Source: Paenibacillus paridis (GTDB lineage: Bacteria; Bacillota; Bacilli; Paenibacillales; Paenibacillaceae). Taken from it: a DNA stretch of 64,000 nt. Shown piece by piece: positions 19,244-28,576 of this stretch (position 1 is its first letter; the number at the start of each line of letters is the position of its first letter). Position numbers and translations under genes: made by a program. The stretch covers positions 91,670 through 155,669 of the forward strand of contig NZ_VCIX01000066.1 of NCBI RefSeq assembly GCF_006345825.1, in the 5' to 3' direction. The notes under the pieces were generated by a model, which saw nothing but the letters and a program-made list of their open reading frames with translations, was not told where the DNA came from and ran no database searches.

Positions 19244-19705
19244 TTATTCTCGCTTCGCTGCTTTTGAAGAAAGCAGCTTGCGATAGCCATATGCTGCGAG
19301 TGCAATCAATACTGCGCCAAGCAATACCGGCGTGATCAAAAAAGACCAACCAGCGCCGCCCAGCATGACAACAAGCGGATCAGCTCCCGCAGGAGGATGC
19401 ACTGTCCGCGTGTACTGCATTAGAAGGATGGATAACCCAACGGAGAGCGCGAGCGACCAGATCGATGTCCCGAATAAATGAAGCATAACAAGACCTACCC
19501 CCGCGCTGATGACATGACCTCCTATGATGCTTCTTGCTTTGGCAAGCGGGCTATCCGGCAATATGAAAGCAATAACACAGCTGGCACCGAAAGGTGCCAT
19601 GAGCAGCGAGATCGACATCACATCTCCTAGAAGCAATAGAATTGCAATGGCGATTGTTCCTCCAGCGGCTGCCGCAAGCGGCTTCCAATTCCATTTTACA
19701 GGCAT
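19244..19705 (-). CDS. HPP-family integral membrane protein
   Basis: This 153-residue protein has four hydrophobic segments and the HPP family signature HPPAGADPL between segments 3 and 4. Some HPP-family members in cyanobacteria and chloroplasts move nitrite across membranes, but the substrate here is unknown. The ATG at 19705 is preferred; a GTG at 19714 in the same frame has no better ribosome binding site. It is transcribed away from the LysR regulator at 19821, a layout in which the regulator usually controls the divergent gene. Confidence 0.85.
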   Translation of the reverse strand: MPVKWNWKPLAAAAGGTIAIAILLLLGDVMSISLLMAPFGASCVIAFILPDSPLAKARSIIGGHVISAGVGLVMLHLFGTSIWSLALSVGLSILLMQYTRTVHPPAGADPLVVMLGGAGWSFLITPVLLGAVLIALAAYGYRKLLSSKAAKRE

Positions 19706-19820
19706 TTGCCACACCCCATTTCTCTTTATAAGACCTCATGCTATCATAGGCATAACCATTTTAATATTGAATGTTTACGATATGATGCATTTCAATTCGA
19801 AATACCTAAGGGGTGAAGGC

Positions 19821-20714
19821 ATGCTGGAGTCATGGGAAGGTCGGTTTTTCATTACGTTCGTTGCCGTATTGGAGGAGAAAAGCTTCAGCCGAGCCGCAAA
19901 TCGGCTTGGATATGTGCAATCAACGATAACGTCGCATATCCGCCATTTGGAGAATGCGAGCGGCAAAAAGCTGTTTCACCGGCTGCCGCGCGGCGTGGAG
20001 CTAACGGAAGCCGGCATGCAGCTTGCTCCCTTTGCCTATCAATTCATTCAACTTGGGCAATCGCTTAAGGAAGCGCTGGAACCATCTGGTTCACCCTCAG
20101 GCATTGTGCGTATAGGGGCATTGGAGTCGTTTGCCATCTCCCATTTGCCGCGTTTCCTAACGGATTTTCTTCAACAATTTACGAAAATTAAGCTTCATTT
20201 AACCCCCGGCCTGCAAAATGATATTACTGCCCAGGTAGCAAACAGACGCATCGACCTTGGCATCGTGCCCAAGCCGCCTGACCGCGAGGATCTACGGTTC
20301 ATGCCTCTATTGGAAGAGAAGCTCACGCTCATTTGCTCACCTGCCATATCTGAACGCTTCGAACGGCTCGGGTGGAGTTCCTTATACGACTGCGCCTTCA
20401 TCAGCTTCGGAGATCATTGCATTTACCATACTTATGGGCGCTCCGTACTCGAGGAAGCTGATGTCACCCTTACAGATTACCTAACGTTCTCAAGCGTGGA
20501 ATTAATGAAGCAAACGGTCGCCTGCGGTATGGGAATTGCTTTCGTGCCCGCTTCCAATATCGTTCAGGAGCTTGCTGCCGGGACGCTTGTCTCTTTACCC
20601 TACAGCCAGGATATCACCTTGACACACGGGATCATTACTCCTAAGTCCATTGAACCGAACGCTGCATCGCAGGCCTTTATTTTGAAGCTGAGAGCATATT
20701 TCTCAGAAGATTAA
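19821..20714 (+). CDS. LysR-family transcriptional regulator
   Basis: This 297-residue LysR-type regulator has a winged helix-turn-helix in residues about 3-62 (FVAVLEEKSFSRAANRLGYVQSTITSHIRHLE, shown here in pieces: SFSRAANRLG, STITSHIRHLE). The effector-binding domain covers about 88-295. The ATG at 19821 has AAGGGG eight bases upstream; the open frame extends to 19524 only because the opposite-strand HPP gene is open in that frame. It likely senses a small molecule and controls the divergent HPP gene from the 115-base gap at 19706-19820. Confidence 0.92.
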   Translation: MLESWEGRFFITFVAVLEEKSFSRAANRLGYVQSTITSHIRHLENASGKKLFHRLPRGVELTEAGMQLAPFAYQFIQLGQSLKEALEPSGSPSGIVRIGALESFAISHLPRFLTDFLQQFTKIKLHLTPGLQNDITAQVANRRIDLGIVPKPPDREDLRFMPLLEEKLTLICSPAISERFERLGWSSLYDCAFISFGDHCIYHTYGRSVLEEADVTLTDYLTFSSVELMKQTVACGMGIAFVPASNIVQELAAGTLVSLPYSQDITLTHGIITPKSIEPNAASQAFILKLRAYFSED

Positions 20715-20735
20715 GTTTTTTCTAGAAAGAAAAAA

Positions 20736-20774
20736 GGGCGGTTTCTTGCGGTAAATAACCGTAAGAAACCGCCC
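20736..20774. terminator. Bidirectional terminator between LysR gene and P-loop kinase
   Basis: A 17-bp near-perfect stem starts GGGCGGTTTC at 20736 and ends GAAACCGCCC at 20773. It has TTGTTTATTT on the plus side and an A-rich run (T-run on the minus strand) at 20720-20735. It serves two convergent genes. Confidence 0.85.
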
Positions 20775-20801
20775 CTTGTTTATTTAACGATGCCCAGTTG
20801 T

Positions 20802-21410
20802 TTAAACCGACAAGGTTGTTTGTTTTTCAGAAATAAATTGGAATAATTGCTCTGATTTCTCATCGGTAAGCTCGCCGCTGTTATCAAAGATATGCACAGA
20901 GGAGCTCGGTATATCCCAGTTGATTTGCGGGACAAACTCGATCCTTTTCTCAAAATCGCCCCAATTATTCAGCTTCCACTGATCACGCTCGGTCTTTCTC
21001 CCAACAATGCGGTTCTTTTGCAGCTCCATATCTTGAAGGGTCACAACGACAACCTTCACATCTACCGTTTGCAGCGTCAAGCCTGCCGCTTCGACTACCT
21101 CTTCGATCCATTGCTTATTTTTCAGTTCAGCCGTGAAGGGAGAAATCATAAACACATTCTGTCCGGCAGCCAAATTTTCAATGCATACATCCTTGGCCGT
21201 ATCGTATTCCAAATCCCGCAAATGTTTTTTGTAATACGCTGAATCACGATCTCTCTTATCAAAGCCGTTAAGCTCCAAGATAGCTTCAACAAATCTGCCG
21301 CCAATCGTATCCCGGTCCAAAAATGCTGCAGAAATGCGCTCCGCCAGCTTCCTTGCTACTGTTGTCTTGCCTGTGCCTGCGACTCCGACGAAAAAAACCA
21401 ACTTTTGCAA
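20802..21410 (-). CDS. P-loop nucleotide kinase-like protein
   Basis: This 202-residue protein begins with Walker A GVAGTGKTT (residues about 9-17) followed by DRDTIGGRF, which resembles the acceptor-binding segment of small P-loop kinases of the AAA_33/zeta-toxin-like group. The C-terminal half contains basic residues (RIVGRKTERDQWK) typical of the kinase lid. The substrate is unknown. The start is TTG at 21410 with GGAGGG eight bases upstream. No antitoxin-like gene adjoins it, so a toxin role is not suggested. Confidence 0.75.
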   Translation of the reverse strand: MQKLVFFVGVAGTGKTTVARKLAERISAAFLDRDTIGGRFVEAILELNGFDKRDRDSAYYKKHLRDLEYDTAKDVCIENLAAGQNVFMISPFTAELKNKQWIEEVVEAAGLTLQTVDVKVVVVTLQDMELQKNRIVGRKTERDQWKLNNWGDFEKRIEFVPQINWDIPSSSVHIFDNSGELTDEKSEQLFQFISEKQTTLSV

Positions 21411-21513
21411 AAGTAAAACCCTCCACTATTTTTTGTAGAAGTATATCACTTTTAAGATTGATTTAATAGATTAGAATGCCGCATGAAAATGAAAGCGCAG
21501 CACTATAGGATTC

Positions 21514-21556
21514 CAAAAAAAGATGCCTCGCAGCCCTTTCACTGACGAGACATCCT
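21514..21556 (-). terminator. Rho-independent terminator of the 112-residue hypothetical gene
   Basis: On the minus strand GGATGTCTCG pairs with CGAGGCATC (one mismatch) and is followed by seven T. It lies 18 bases after the stop at 21575. Confidence 0.8.
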
Positions 21557-21574
21557 TCTTCGTTCTGAACCAGG

Positions 21575-21913
21575 TCAGAGAAGCTGCATCGATTCAATAT
21601 GACGCTTGGTTTCATCTGTACCGTACTCATACAGCTTCTTGTAGACTTGCTGGATGAGTCCATCATATCCTGCATTGATTTGGCTGTCGCTTGCCGCGCC
21701 AAAAGGACTATGAGAGAAATGAAACATCTCTGCCTCATCCATACTGGAGAGCTCGTCAAACAGCTCGCGGAGCTTGATATGCTCCCTTTCATTTAAGCTG
21801 ACCTCCAGCTCATAAGCTGCAGCTTGAGGGTCCTCTAATATTTGCCCTGCCTGAACCGATACGTAATAGGGCTTGCGTTCGCCGCCTGCTTCCAAATCTG
21901 CCAATACCCTCAT
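21575..21913 (-). CDS. Unrecognised small cytoplasmic protein, 112 residues
   Basis: The protein starts MRVLADLEAGGERKPYYVSVQ, has no membrane segment or signal, and is acidic (many Glu and Asp) with a predicted beta N-terminus and helical C-terminus. The ATG is preceded by GGGAAGGGGC and a good terminator follows, so it is very likely a real gene. I do not recognise its family. It is a single-gene unit between the P-loop kinase and the divergent asnB. Confidence 0.7.
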   Translation of the reverse strand: MRVLADLEAGGERKPYYVSVQAGQILEDPQAAAYELEVSLNEREHIKLRELFDELSSMDEAEMFHFSHSPFGAASDSQINAGYDGLIQQVYKKLYEYGTDETKRHIESMQLL

Positions 21914-22045
21914 GCCCCTTCCCTGCTTGCTTCACTTTTGCAGCTTCCTATAGCATCCCCTGATGGACAGACATTTTATCCCTTTTTTCGCATATAACTG
22001 ATATTATCGCTACTTTGAGACCAGCAAAAGAGAGGAATGAGATCG

Positions 22046-23890
22046 ATGTGTGGAATTACCGGCTGGATCGATTGGAACCGTGATCTGACTAAGCATAGTG
22101 AGAGCTTAGAAACGATGACTGACACCCTTGCACCGCGCGGTCCCGACGCTTCCGGCACGTGGATATCAGCGCATTGCGCCCTGGGACATCGGCGTTTATC
22201 CGTCATTGACCCAGAGAACGGAGCTCAGCCGATGATCCGCCATACCGGTGACGACAAATTTGTCATTGTTTATAACGGTGAATTGTATAACGCGCTCGAG
22301 CTGCGCAAGGAATTGGAAAGCAGGGGCAGAGCTTTTACGACAAACTGCGACACTGAGGTTCTTCTGGTCGCCTATATGGAATGGGGCAAAGGCTGCGTTG
22401 AGCGTTTTAATGGTATTTTCGCATTTGCCATATGGGATGTTGCCGAGCAAGAGCTGTTCCTCGCACGCGACCGGCTTGGCGTAAAGCCGTTATTTTATAG
22501 CACGCAGGACGGTTTGTTTATATTCGGATCGGAGCAGAAAGCCGTACTCGCCCATCCAGCTGTACAGCCTGAGGTAGGCGCTGAAGGGCTTGCTGAAATT
22601 TTCATTCTGGGTCCCGCCCGCACGCCCGGCCATGGGGTATATAAGCAAATAAGCGAGCTGAGGCCAGGACGCTGCATAACGGTCAATCGCTCAGGCGTCA
22701 AGACGGTTACGTACTGGCAGCTTCAAAGCAGCCCCCACGGGCAGGATGTTGACGGCACCGCGGAACGTGTGCGCGAGCTGCTGCAGGATACGGTGGAACG
22801 CCAGCTCGTTTCCGACGTTCCGGTTTGCACATTGCTCTCGGGCGGCCTGGATTCCAGCGCTCTGACGACGCTTGCCGTGCAGTATTACAATGATAACGGC
22901 CAAGGAAATGTCCACACGTATTCGGTGGATTATACCGATAATGACAAGCATTTCAAAGCCCACGCCTTCCAGCCGAACAGCGATGCGCCATGGATCGAAA
23001 GAATGACCTCGCATCTGGGCACGGTTCATCATCCGATCCAATTCGATACGCCGGAGCTCGTAGGCGCATTAAGAGCAGCGACTCTGGCGCGGGATTTGCC
23101 CGGAATGGCCGATGTTGATGCTTCCTTGCTGCTCTTCTGCCATGAGATCAAGAAGGACGCCACGGTTGCTATATCAGGCGAGGCGGCGGATGAAATCTTC
23201 GGCGGCTATCCCTGGTTTCACCGAGAAGAGGCACTGAACGCAAATACGTTCCCATGGTCGCTCGCATCAGCGATGCGCGCAGACCTGCTTGCTCCCGACG
23301 TTGCTGCCTGGATCAAGCCGCTGGACTACATCGGAGACCGGTACGCGCAAGCGATAGCCGAGGTCCCGCATTTGGATGGCGAAAGCGAGCAGCTGCGCAA
23401 GATGCGGCAAATGTCTTATTTAAACATTACGCGCTTCATGCCTACGCTGCTGGACCGCAAAGACCGCATGAGCATGGCTGCTGGGCTTGAGGTGCGCGTT
23501 CCCTTTTGCGATCATCGCCTGGTGGAATACGTATGGAACATCCCTTGGGAAATTAAAACCTCGGGCGACCGGGAAAAAGGCATCTTGCGCAAGGCGCTGC
23601 GCGGCGTGCTTCCTGAGGATGTCCTGACACGCAAAAAGAGTCCGTACCCCAAAACGCATAATCCAAATTATTTGGCTGCCGTCAAAGGACTGCTGCTGGA
23701 CGTGCTGAATGACCCAAGCTCCCCGCTCCTTCCATTGATTAATGTCAAAAAGGTTAGAGAGCTTGCGGAGTCCGATTCCGCCAAATCGAATATTCCTTGG
23801 TTCGGGCAATTGATGTCCGGCCCTCAGCTGTTTGCCTATTTGTATCAAGTCAACCTTTGGCTGAAGCAATATAAAGTAGTCATCGGCTGA
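22046..23890 (+). CDS. asnB: Asparagine synthase (glutamine-hydrolysing)
   Basis: This 614-residue enzyme makes asparagine from aspartate, ATP and glutamine. After removal of Met1 the N-terminal nucleophile is Cys2 (CGITGWID), which heads a class II glutamine amidotransferase domain (about 2-200). The synthetase domain has the PP-loop SGGLDSS near residue 267. The ATG at 22046 is chosen over the ATG at 22037 because only it puts Cys at position 2. Length is typical of Bacillus AsnB/AsnO proteins. It is a single transcription unit ended by a strong terminator. Confidence 0.95.
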   Translation: MCGITGWIDWNRDLTKHSESLETMTDTLAPRGPDASGTWISAHCALGHRRLSVIDPENGAQPMIRHTGDDKFVIVYNGELYNALELRKELESRGRAFTTNCDTEVLLVAYMEWGKGCVERFNGIFAFAIWDVAEQELFLARDRLGVKPLFYSTQDGLFIFGSEQKAVLAHPAVQPEVGAEGLAEIFILGPARTPGHGVYKQISELRPGRCITVNRSGVKTVTYWQLQSSPHGQDVDGTAERVRELLQDTVERQLVSDVPVCTLLSGGLDSSALTTLAVQYYNDNGQGNVHTYSVDYTDNDKHFKAHAFQPNSDAPWIERMTSHLGTVHHPIQFDTPELVGALRAATLARDLPGMADVDASLLLFCHEIKKDATVAISGEAADEIFGGYPWFHREEALNANTFPWSLASAMRADLLAPDVAAWIKPLDYIGDRYAQAIAEVPHLDGESEQLRKMRQMSYLNITRFMPTLLDRKDRMSMAAGLEVRVPFCDHRLVEYVWNIPWEIKTSGDREKGILRKALRGVLPEDVLTRKKSPYPKTHNPNYLAAVKGLLLDVLNDPSSPLLPLINVKKVRELAESDSAKSNIPWFGQLMSGPQLFAYLYQVNLWLKQYKVVIG

Positions 23891-23920
23891 CGTTTTCCCT
23901 TCCATTATATAGGATGCCGC

Positions 23921-23985
23921 AAAAAAACACCCCCATGGCCGAGCCGGATAAACCGTCTCAGCCATGGGGGTGTTATATGTTCTTT
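23921..23985. terminator. Bidirectional terminator between asnB and rdgB
   Basis: AACACCCCCATGGC (23926-23939) pairs perfectly with GCCATGGGGGTGTT (23961-23974). An A-run lies on the left and a T-rich run (TTCTTTTT) on the right, between two convergent genes. Confidence 0.88.
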
Positions 23986-23993
23986 TTATTCTA

Positions 23994-24656
23994 TCATGCT
24001 TGCTCCAACTGTGGCAGCAAACGCTTCAAGGCTGCCCCGCGATGGCTGATCTGCTGCTTTTCTTCCTTGGACAGCTCGGCCATGCCACGGCTTAGCTCAG
24101 GCAGCCAAAACAATGGATCATAGCCGAAGCCACCCGTGCCATGCGGCAAATCGGTGATGACGCCATCGACCGTACCCTCCGCTTCAACGAACAGTCCAGT
24201 TGCCGGATCATACAGAGCTAACGCACATACGAACTGCGCATCGCTCAGCTTCTGCGAGCCATCGGGCAGCTGACCTAAATCAGCCAGCTTCTGGTTCTCC
24301 TGCAATTGTTTAAGCTCGCGGACCAGCTTGGCGTTATTATCGCTGTCCGAAGCTTTCTCGCCTGCATAGCGGGCGGAATATACGCCTGGTTCTCCGTTTA
24401 ATGCAAAGACGCGCAGTCCTGAATCATCCGCAAGCACGGGGACACCCAGCGCATCGCCCGTCGTCTTTGCCTTAATGCGGGCGTTAGCCATAAACGTATC
24501 GCCGTCCTCGACAATGTCCGGGATTTGCGGATAATCGAGCAAGCTAGCGGTATTTTTGCCCAGCTTCTCAAGCGCGAATGCGAATTCCTTTACTTTTCCG
24601 GCATTTTTGGTAGCTACAACGATAACATCATGGGACAAAACTGAATGCTTAGCCAT
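23994..24656 (-). CDS. rdgB: XTP/dITP diphosphatase (HAM1 family)
   Basis: This 220-residue enzyme hydrolyses non-canonical purine triphosphates (dITP, XTP) and so protects DNA. Family motifs are TKNAGKVKEF near the N-terminus, the metal-binding ADDSGL, and SHRGAAL near the C-terminus. The protein is about 20 residues longer than usual because of a polar insertion around residues 118-140. Its ATG follows the rph stop after five bases, and GGAGG lies in the rph end, so the two are co-translated. The same order rph-rdgB is found in Bacillus. Confidence 0.94.
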   Translation of the reverse strand: MAKHSVLSHDVIVVATKNAGKVKEFAFALEKLGKNTASLLDYPQIPDIVEDGDTFMANARIKAKTTGDALGVPVLADDSGLRVFALNGEPGVYSARYAGEKASDSDNNAKLVRELKQLQENQKLADLGQLPDGSQKLSDAQFVCALALYDPATGLFVEAEGTVDGVITDLPHGTGGFGYDPLFWLPELSRGMAELSKEEKQQISHRGAALKRLLPQLEQA

Positions 24657-24661
24657 TGTTG

Positions 24662-25399
24662 CTAGCCTCCTATGCGGGCTGCGAGCGGTCCAAGCACTTC
24701 CTTCTGCTTGCCGATCAGCTCCGCGATGCCCGCTTCTCCAAGCGCAAGCAGTTGGTTAAGCTCTTCCCTCGAAAACGGAGCTTCCTCGCCTGTACCCTGT
24801 ACCTCAACAAATTTGCCTCCGCCCGTCATAACAACGTTCATATCGACCTTGGCTTTGGAATCTTCCTCGTAATTTAGGTCAAGCAAGGCTTTCTCCTGAA
24901 TAACACCAACGCTTACGGACGCCAAAAAATCAGTAATGGGGTATCTTGCGAACTGTACTTTTTCGGTCAGCTTGTTCACGGCGATTGCCAGAGCAATAAA
25001 CGCGCCAGTGATCGACGTCGTACGAGTTCCTCCATCGGCTTGAATAACGTCGCAATCCAGCGTAATCGTCCGCTCTCCGAGCGCCTGCAAATCGACGACG
25101 GAGCGAAGGGCCCGCCCAATTAGGCGCTGAATCTCCATCGTCCGACCTGTGAGCTTGCCCTTGGCTGCTTCACGAATGTTCCGCGTGTGCGTTGCGCGTG
25201 GCAGCATCGCATACTCCGCATTAATCCACCCTTTTCCCTGTCCCTTCATGAAAGGAGGAACCCGCTCTTCAATACTTGCTGTACAGATGACCTTCGTCTC
25301 TCCTACTTCAATAAGGACCGAGCCCTCCGCGTATTTATTCACACCTGTCGTTATCGTTACCGGCCGAAGCTGGTTCGGTTGCCGTCCGTCGTTTCTCAT
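24662..25399 (-). CDS. rph: Ribonuclease PH
   Basis: This 245-residue phosphorolytic 3'-5' exoribonuclease trims tRNA 3' ends. Hallmarks are [32 protein letters not shown] and [13 protein letters not shown]. The ATG at 25399 has AGGAGG eight bases away. The ATG at 25405 is too close to that site, and the longer frame to 25453 is not supported. The length equals that of B. subtilis RNase PH. It follows gerM but is separated from it by a terminator at 25515-25550. Confidence 0.96.
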   Translation of the reverse strand: MRNDGRQPNQLRPVTITTGVNKYAEGSVLIEVGETKVICTASIEERVPPFMKGQGKGWINAEYAMLPRATHTRNIREAAKGKLTGRTMEIQRLIGRALRSVVDLQALGERTITLDCDVIQADGGTRTTSITGAFIALAIAVNKLTEKVQFARYPITDFLASVSVGVIQEKALLDLNYEEDSKAKVDMNVVMTGGGKFVEVQGTGEEAPFSREELNQLLALGEAGIAELIGKQKEVLGPLAARIGG

Positions 25400-25514
25400 G
25401 CTCATTTCCTCCTGAGTCAAACATTGTATTATTAGAAAAATGCTCCATCCCATCCAACAATCCTTCCTATTTTAACAAAGTAAAAGTCGAATTGCATCTG
25501 TAGGCCTATAAAAA

Positions 25515-25550
25515 GAAAAAAACCGCCCAAAGGAATCTCCTTTGGAACGG
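25515..25550 (-). terminator. Rho-independent terminator of gerM
   Basis: Read on the minus strand, CCAAAGGA pairs with TCCTTTGG, enclosed by CCG/CGG, followed by a T-run ending TTTTTTTC. It lies between gerM and rph and implies that rph has its own promoter or depends on read-through. Confidence 0.82.
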
Positions 25551-25578
25551 CTTCTTCTTTTCTATTGATGTGATGATG

Positions 25579-26631
25579 TCAGGATTTGATGGCATTTACA
25601 TGGTGCGGTCTGCCTACCGGCTCGCTGTAGGAATTGTTATTCAAGTCTACGACATTCGACTCGCCGTTTACTTTAATCTGTACCGATGTCGCATCCGAAT
25701 TTTCCGTCACCGACAGCACAAGCGCCTGCAGCATTTCTGTCGGAAGCTTTTCGCCGCCTAGATAGCCCTCATCCTCCAAATCCACTGTAACGACATCTCC
25801 GTCCTGCACAATGTTTTTCACTTGTACGTCAGGGAGAATGACGCTGGTAAGTTCTTTTTTGTTAAGCGGACCCGAGATAAGCTGTTCAAGTGCCGCTTGG
25901 GTAGGCGAAGACGAACGGGCAACAAGACGAGTGACCGGAACATAATACTGCTCGTCGCTTAACGTCTGTGCCGAGAAATAGAGCGTAACCGGCGTCGACT
26001 GTGCGTAATTCACACCTTCGGCAGCTTCAATGTTAATCCCAACTGCGCGAGTCAATTTATCGTCAAGCGGGAAGCCATCTTGAGGCATCTCGGGTAGCTT
26101 CGCCCCTTCATACCAGATTTCAACCCCTTCAATTCCTGTCATAGCGGTTAGTGTCCATGTGATTGCCTCTACGATCGTTCTCTCATCTTGTGGGTTATAG
26201 CTGGCAAAGGGCTCCGAAAACTCAACGGTGGCAAGCTTTTGTTCCTTGTCATATTTATACGATTTAATTTGTGTTCCTTGCGGAATCACCGCGCGGAAAT
26301 CCTCAGGCAGCTGGCTCGCGTACGCTCCATTCTCTACCATCATTTCAAGTGCTTTTTGGGCAGCTACTTCATTTGTGCCCAGTGTTGTTTGCAGGGAGAT
26401 TGGAGCTAGATAGCCATTACGATCCTCCAAATATACCGTCATTTGCGTATCTCCGCCGGGAAGCACAGCCTGTCCGGTTTCTGCGCCGTCCACGCCTTCC
26501 TTTACCTCAACCTGCGGCGGATCGATTGACTTGCTTGTCTCTTGCGAGAACAACCCGCAGCCAGCGGTAAGAATGGGCAGAACCAACACTCCAGAAAGAA
26601 CAGCACCCCTAATCCATCTTTTTTGAACCAT
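25579..26631 (-). CDS. gerM: GerM, sporulation and germination lipoprotein with two GerMN domains
   Basis: This 350-residue lipoprotein has lipobox TAGC with Cys25. Two tandem GerMN (Spo0M-like sporulation/spore germination) domains follow, about residues 60-185 and 205-330. Each carries the pattern VTVDLEDE or ATVEFSEP before a helical EAITWTLTAM-type segment. In B. subtilis GerM is needed for spore cortex-related steps of sporulation and stabilises the SpoIIIA-SpoIIQ complex. The ATG has GGGAGG ten bases upstream. The order gerM-rph-rdgB is the same as in B. subtilis. Confidence 0.94.
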   Translation of the reverse strand: MVQKRWIRGAVLSGVLVLPILTAGCGLFSQETSKSIDPPQVEVKEGVDGAETGQAVLPGGDTQMTVYLEDRNGYLAPISLQTTLGTNEVAAQKALEMMVENGAYASQLPEDFRAVIPQGTQIKSYKYDKEQKLATVEFSEPFASYNPQDERTIVEAITWTLTAMTGIEGVEIWYEGAKLPEMPQDGFPLDDKLTRAVGINIEAAEGVNYAQSTPVTLYFSAQTLSDEQYYVPVTRLVARSSSPTQAALEQLISGPLNKKELTSVILPDVQVKNIVQDGDVVTVDLEDEGYLGGEKLPTEMLQALVLSVTENSDATSVQIKVNGESNVVDLNNNSYSEPVGRPHHVNAIKS

Positions 26632-26762
26632 ATTGACCTTTCCTCCCTAATCAAGTTTTGCCTGGCGGCTTTGTACAACTCCTTATTTGTAGTACTATGT
26701 ATACGAGCCCTTCCCTTTTTTAGACCAGTTTTGTCCATAAAATCCTAAGGGGGAATAAAAAC

Positions 26763-27302
26763 ATGTCCAATCCCGAAATTTATAGCCTAAACAGCCGCAA
26801 AGTGGCCGAGGCGACAGACGAATGGCTCCTCAAACGCGGAGTAACGAAGCTGGCTATCGCCGAGCTTGTGCATTTTTTGCAAAAAGACTATTTCCCTGGC
26901 TTAACGCCTGAGGATTGCATCGTCCATATTGATGCCGTCCTATCGAAGCGCGAGGTGCAAAACGCCGTATTGACCGGCATCCAGCTCGATATTCTCGCCG
27001 AGGAAGGCAAGCTAATGGCTCCGCTGCAGGATATGATCAAGCACGACGAGAGCCTTTATGGATGCGATGAAATTTTGGCATTGTCCATTGTCAATGTGTA
27101 TGGCAGCATCGGGTTTACGAATTTCGGTTATGTCGATAAGCTGAAGCCCGGCATTCTCGTTAAGCTCAACGACAAAGCCGACGGTGAAATCCATACGTTC
27201 TTGGACGATATCGTTGGAGCTATCGCAGCATCGGCTGCAAGCCGGATGGCCCATCGCAGACAAGCAGAGCGCGAAGGCGTTACACAGCCTCCGCTGGATT
27301 AG
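26763..27302 (+). CDS. Phosphatidylglycerophosphatase A family protein (YutG-like)
   Basis: This 179-residue cytoplasmic-looking protein matches the PgpA/YutG family by HFLQKDYFPGLT, GCDEILALSIVNVYGSIGFTNFGYVDK and the C-terminal HTFLDDIVGAIAASAASRMAHR. Conserved Asp and Asn residues there are the likely metal and phosphate ligands. Related enzymes remove the phosphate from phosphatidylglycerophosphate, but the soluble Firmicute branch is poorly characterised. The ATG is preceded by AAGGGGG. It is divergent from gerM and followed after a block of 40-bp repeats by the TIGR00266 gene. Confidence 0.85.
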   Translation: MSNPEIYSLNSRKVAEATDEWLLKRGVTKLAIAELVHFLQKDYFPGLTPEDCIVHIDAVLSKREVQNAVLTGIQLDILAEEGKLMAPLQDMIKHDESLYGCDEILALSIVNVYGSIGFTNFGYVDKLKPGILVKLNDKADGEIHTFLDDIVGAIAASAASRMAHRRQAEREGVTQPPLD

Positions 27303-27315
27303 CTAGAAACCCATG

Positions 27316-27500
27316 CGAAGCAGGCACTGCTTCGCAAACCCTAAGCTTATGCTTTCGAGGCAGGCTTTGCTTCGCAAGCCCTAAGCTTATGCTTTCGAAG
27401 CTGGCTTTGCTTCGCAAACCCTAAGCTAGTGCTTTCGAAGCTGGCTTTGCTTCGCAAACCCTAAGCTGATGCTTTCGAAGCAGGCTTTGCTTCGCAAACC
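27316..27500. repeat. Five tandem 40-bp hairpin repeats
   Basis: Copies begin at 27316, 27356, 27396, 27436 and 27476 with an exact 40-base period and few substitutions. Each holds a hairpin with 7-8 bp arms (for example GCGAAGCA/TGCTTCGC in the first copy), followed by AACCCTAAGC and ATGCTTT. The last copy runs into the ribosome binding site of the 27519 gene. No unique spacers occur, so this is not a CRISPR array. Confidence 0.95.
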
Positions 27501-27518
27501 CTTTAGGAGGTTCATTTC

Positions 27519-28199
27519 ATGAATTATGACATTTTCTATAAAGGCGCCTTCGCGATGCTTAAGGTCAGGTTGAATCCTGGCGAGAGCGTCAAGGCTGAAA
27601 TGGGAGCCATGGTATCCATGTCGCCAAGCATCGACCTAAAAGGAACGACCGATGGCGGCTTCATGCGGGGACTAGGCAGAATGCTGAGCGGGGAAACGTT
27701 CTTTTTCCAAGAAATGACGGCGGTAAGAGGCGGGGGCGAGGTTCAGCTCGCTCCTCCTTCCCTTGGGGATATCGAAGCGATTGAGCTGGACGGCTCTTAT
27801 AAGCTGTATGTACAAAAAGATGGATTCCTCGCAGGCACGAGCGGTATTGAGGTTAACACAAAAATGCAAAATCTCAGTAGAGGACTTCTCTCCGGAGAAG
27901 GTTTTTTTATCGTGGAAATTAGCGGCAAAGGTACCGTCTTCCTGTCTTCCTATGGCGCGATCCATGCGGTGAACCTGGGTCCAGGGGAAGAAGTAATCAT
28001 CGATAACGGCCATCTGGTCGCTTGGCCTGGCTATATGAATTATACGATAGAAAAAGCAGCCAAGGGCTGGCTCTCCAGTATTACGAGCGGCGAGGGACTC
28101 GTCTGCCGCTTCCGCGGAGAAGGCGTCGTTCTAATCCAAACCCGCAATCCGGCAAGCTTCGGTTCATGGCTGAAAAAGTTCATTCCGGGCGGTAACTAG
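27519..28199 (+). CDS. TIGR00266 / AIM24-family protein
   Basis: This 226-residue beta-rich soluble protein is typical of the TIGR00266 (AIM24-like) family. It shows LNPGESVKAEMGAMVSM at the start, the repeated glycine-rich GEGFFIVEISGKGTVFLSSYG, and the C-terminal GEGLVCRFRGEGVVLIQTRNP. The bacterial function is unknown; the fold is related to the double-stranded beta helix of the mitochondrial protein Aim24. The ATG has TAGGAGG eight bases upstream. It is separated from the PgpA-like gene only by hairpin repeats, which could affect the shared transcript. Confidence 0.9.
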   Translation: MNYDIFYKGAFAMLKVRLNPGESVKAEMGAMVSMSPSIDLKGTTDGGFMRGLGRMLSGETFFFQEMTAVRGGGEVQLAPPSLGDIEAIELDGSYKLYVQKDGFLAGTSGIEVNTKMQNLSRGLLSGEGFFIVEISGKGTVFLSSYGAIHAVNLGPGEEVIIDNGHLVAWPGYMNYTIEKAAKGWLSSITSGEGLVCRFRGEGVVLIQTRNPASFGSWLKKFIPGGN

Positions 28200-28576
28200 C
28201 AGGATACTTTAGCAATTTCCCCTACAATCATTGGCATCTTCAATAGCAATAGCAATAATAGCTTACCAAGGATTACGTTGACTGTTACCGCTTTTTTCAA
28301 AAAATTCTTGGAGTAACTCGCAAGCAGGACAATTTCTCTAAAAAAATCGTCCTGCTCGCGGTCACCTCATATTGTTTATCGCTTCATTCCATCCCCCCTC
28401 CTATACCCACTCTTTAAACCTTGCTCAACATCAGCTTTGCTTAAGTTGGTCTATTCTAATATCTGCTTCTGCCCTTACAATTTCATCTATTGCTTTATTT
28501 CAGAAGAACTTAGGTTGATAACAAAATGAGCTGCAATTCCTCTTTTTCGAGAAGCCAACTCCCGGTACGAATAGCT

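Noticed and set aside
20802..21913. Toxin-antitoxin pair formed by the P-loop kinase and the 112-residue protein
   Set aside because: The genes are 165 bases apart with a terminator between them, and the small protein lies upstream without overlap or a DNA-binding motif.
27316..27500. Possible CRISPR array
   Set aside because: The whole 40-base unit is repeated, leaving no spacer sequence.
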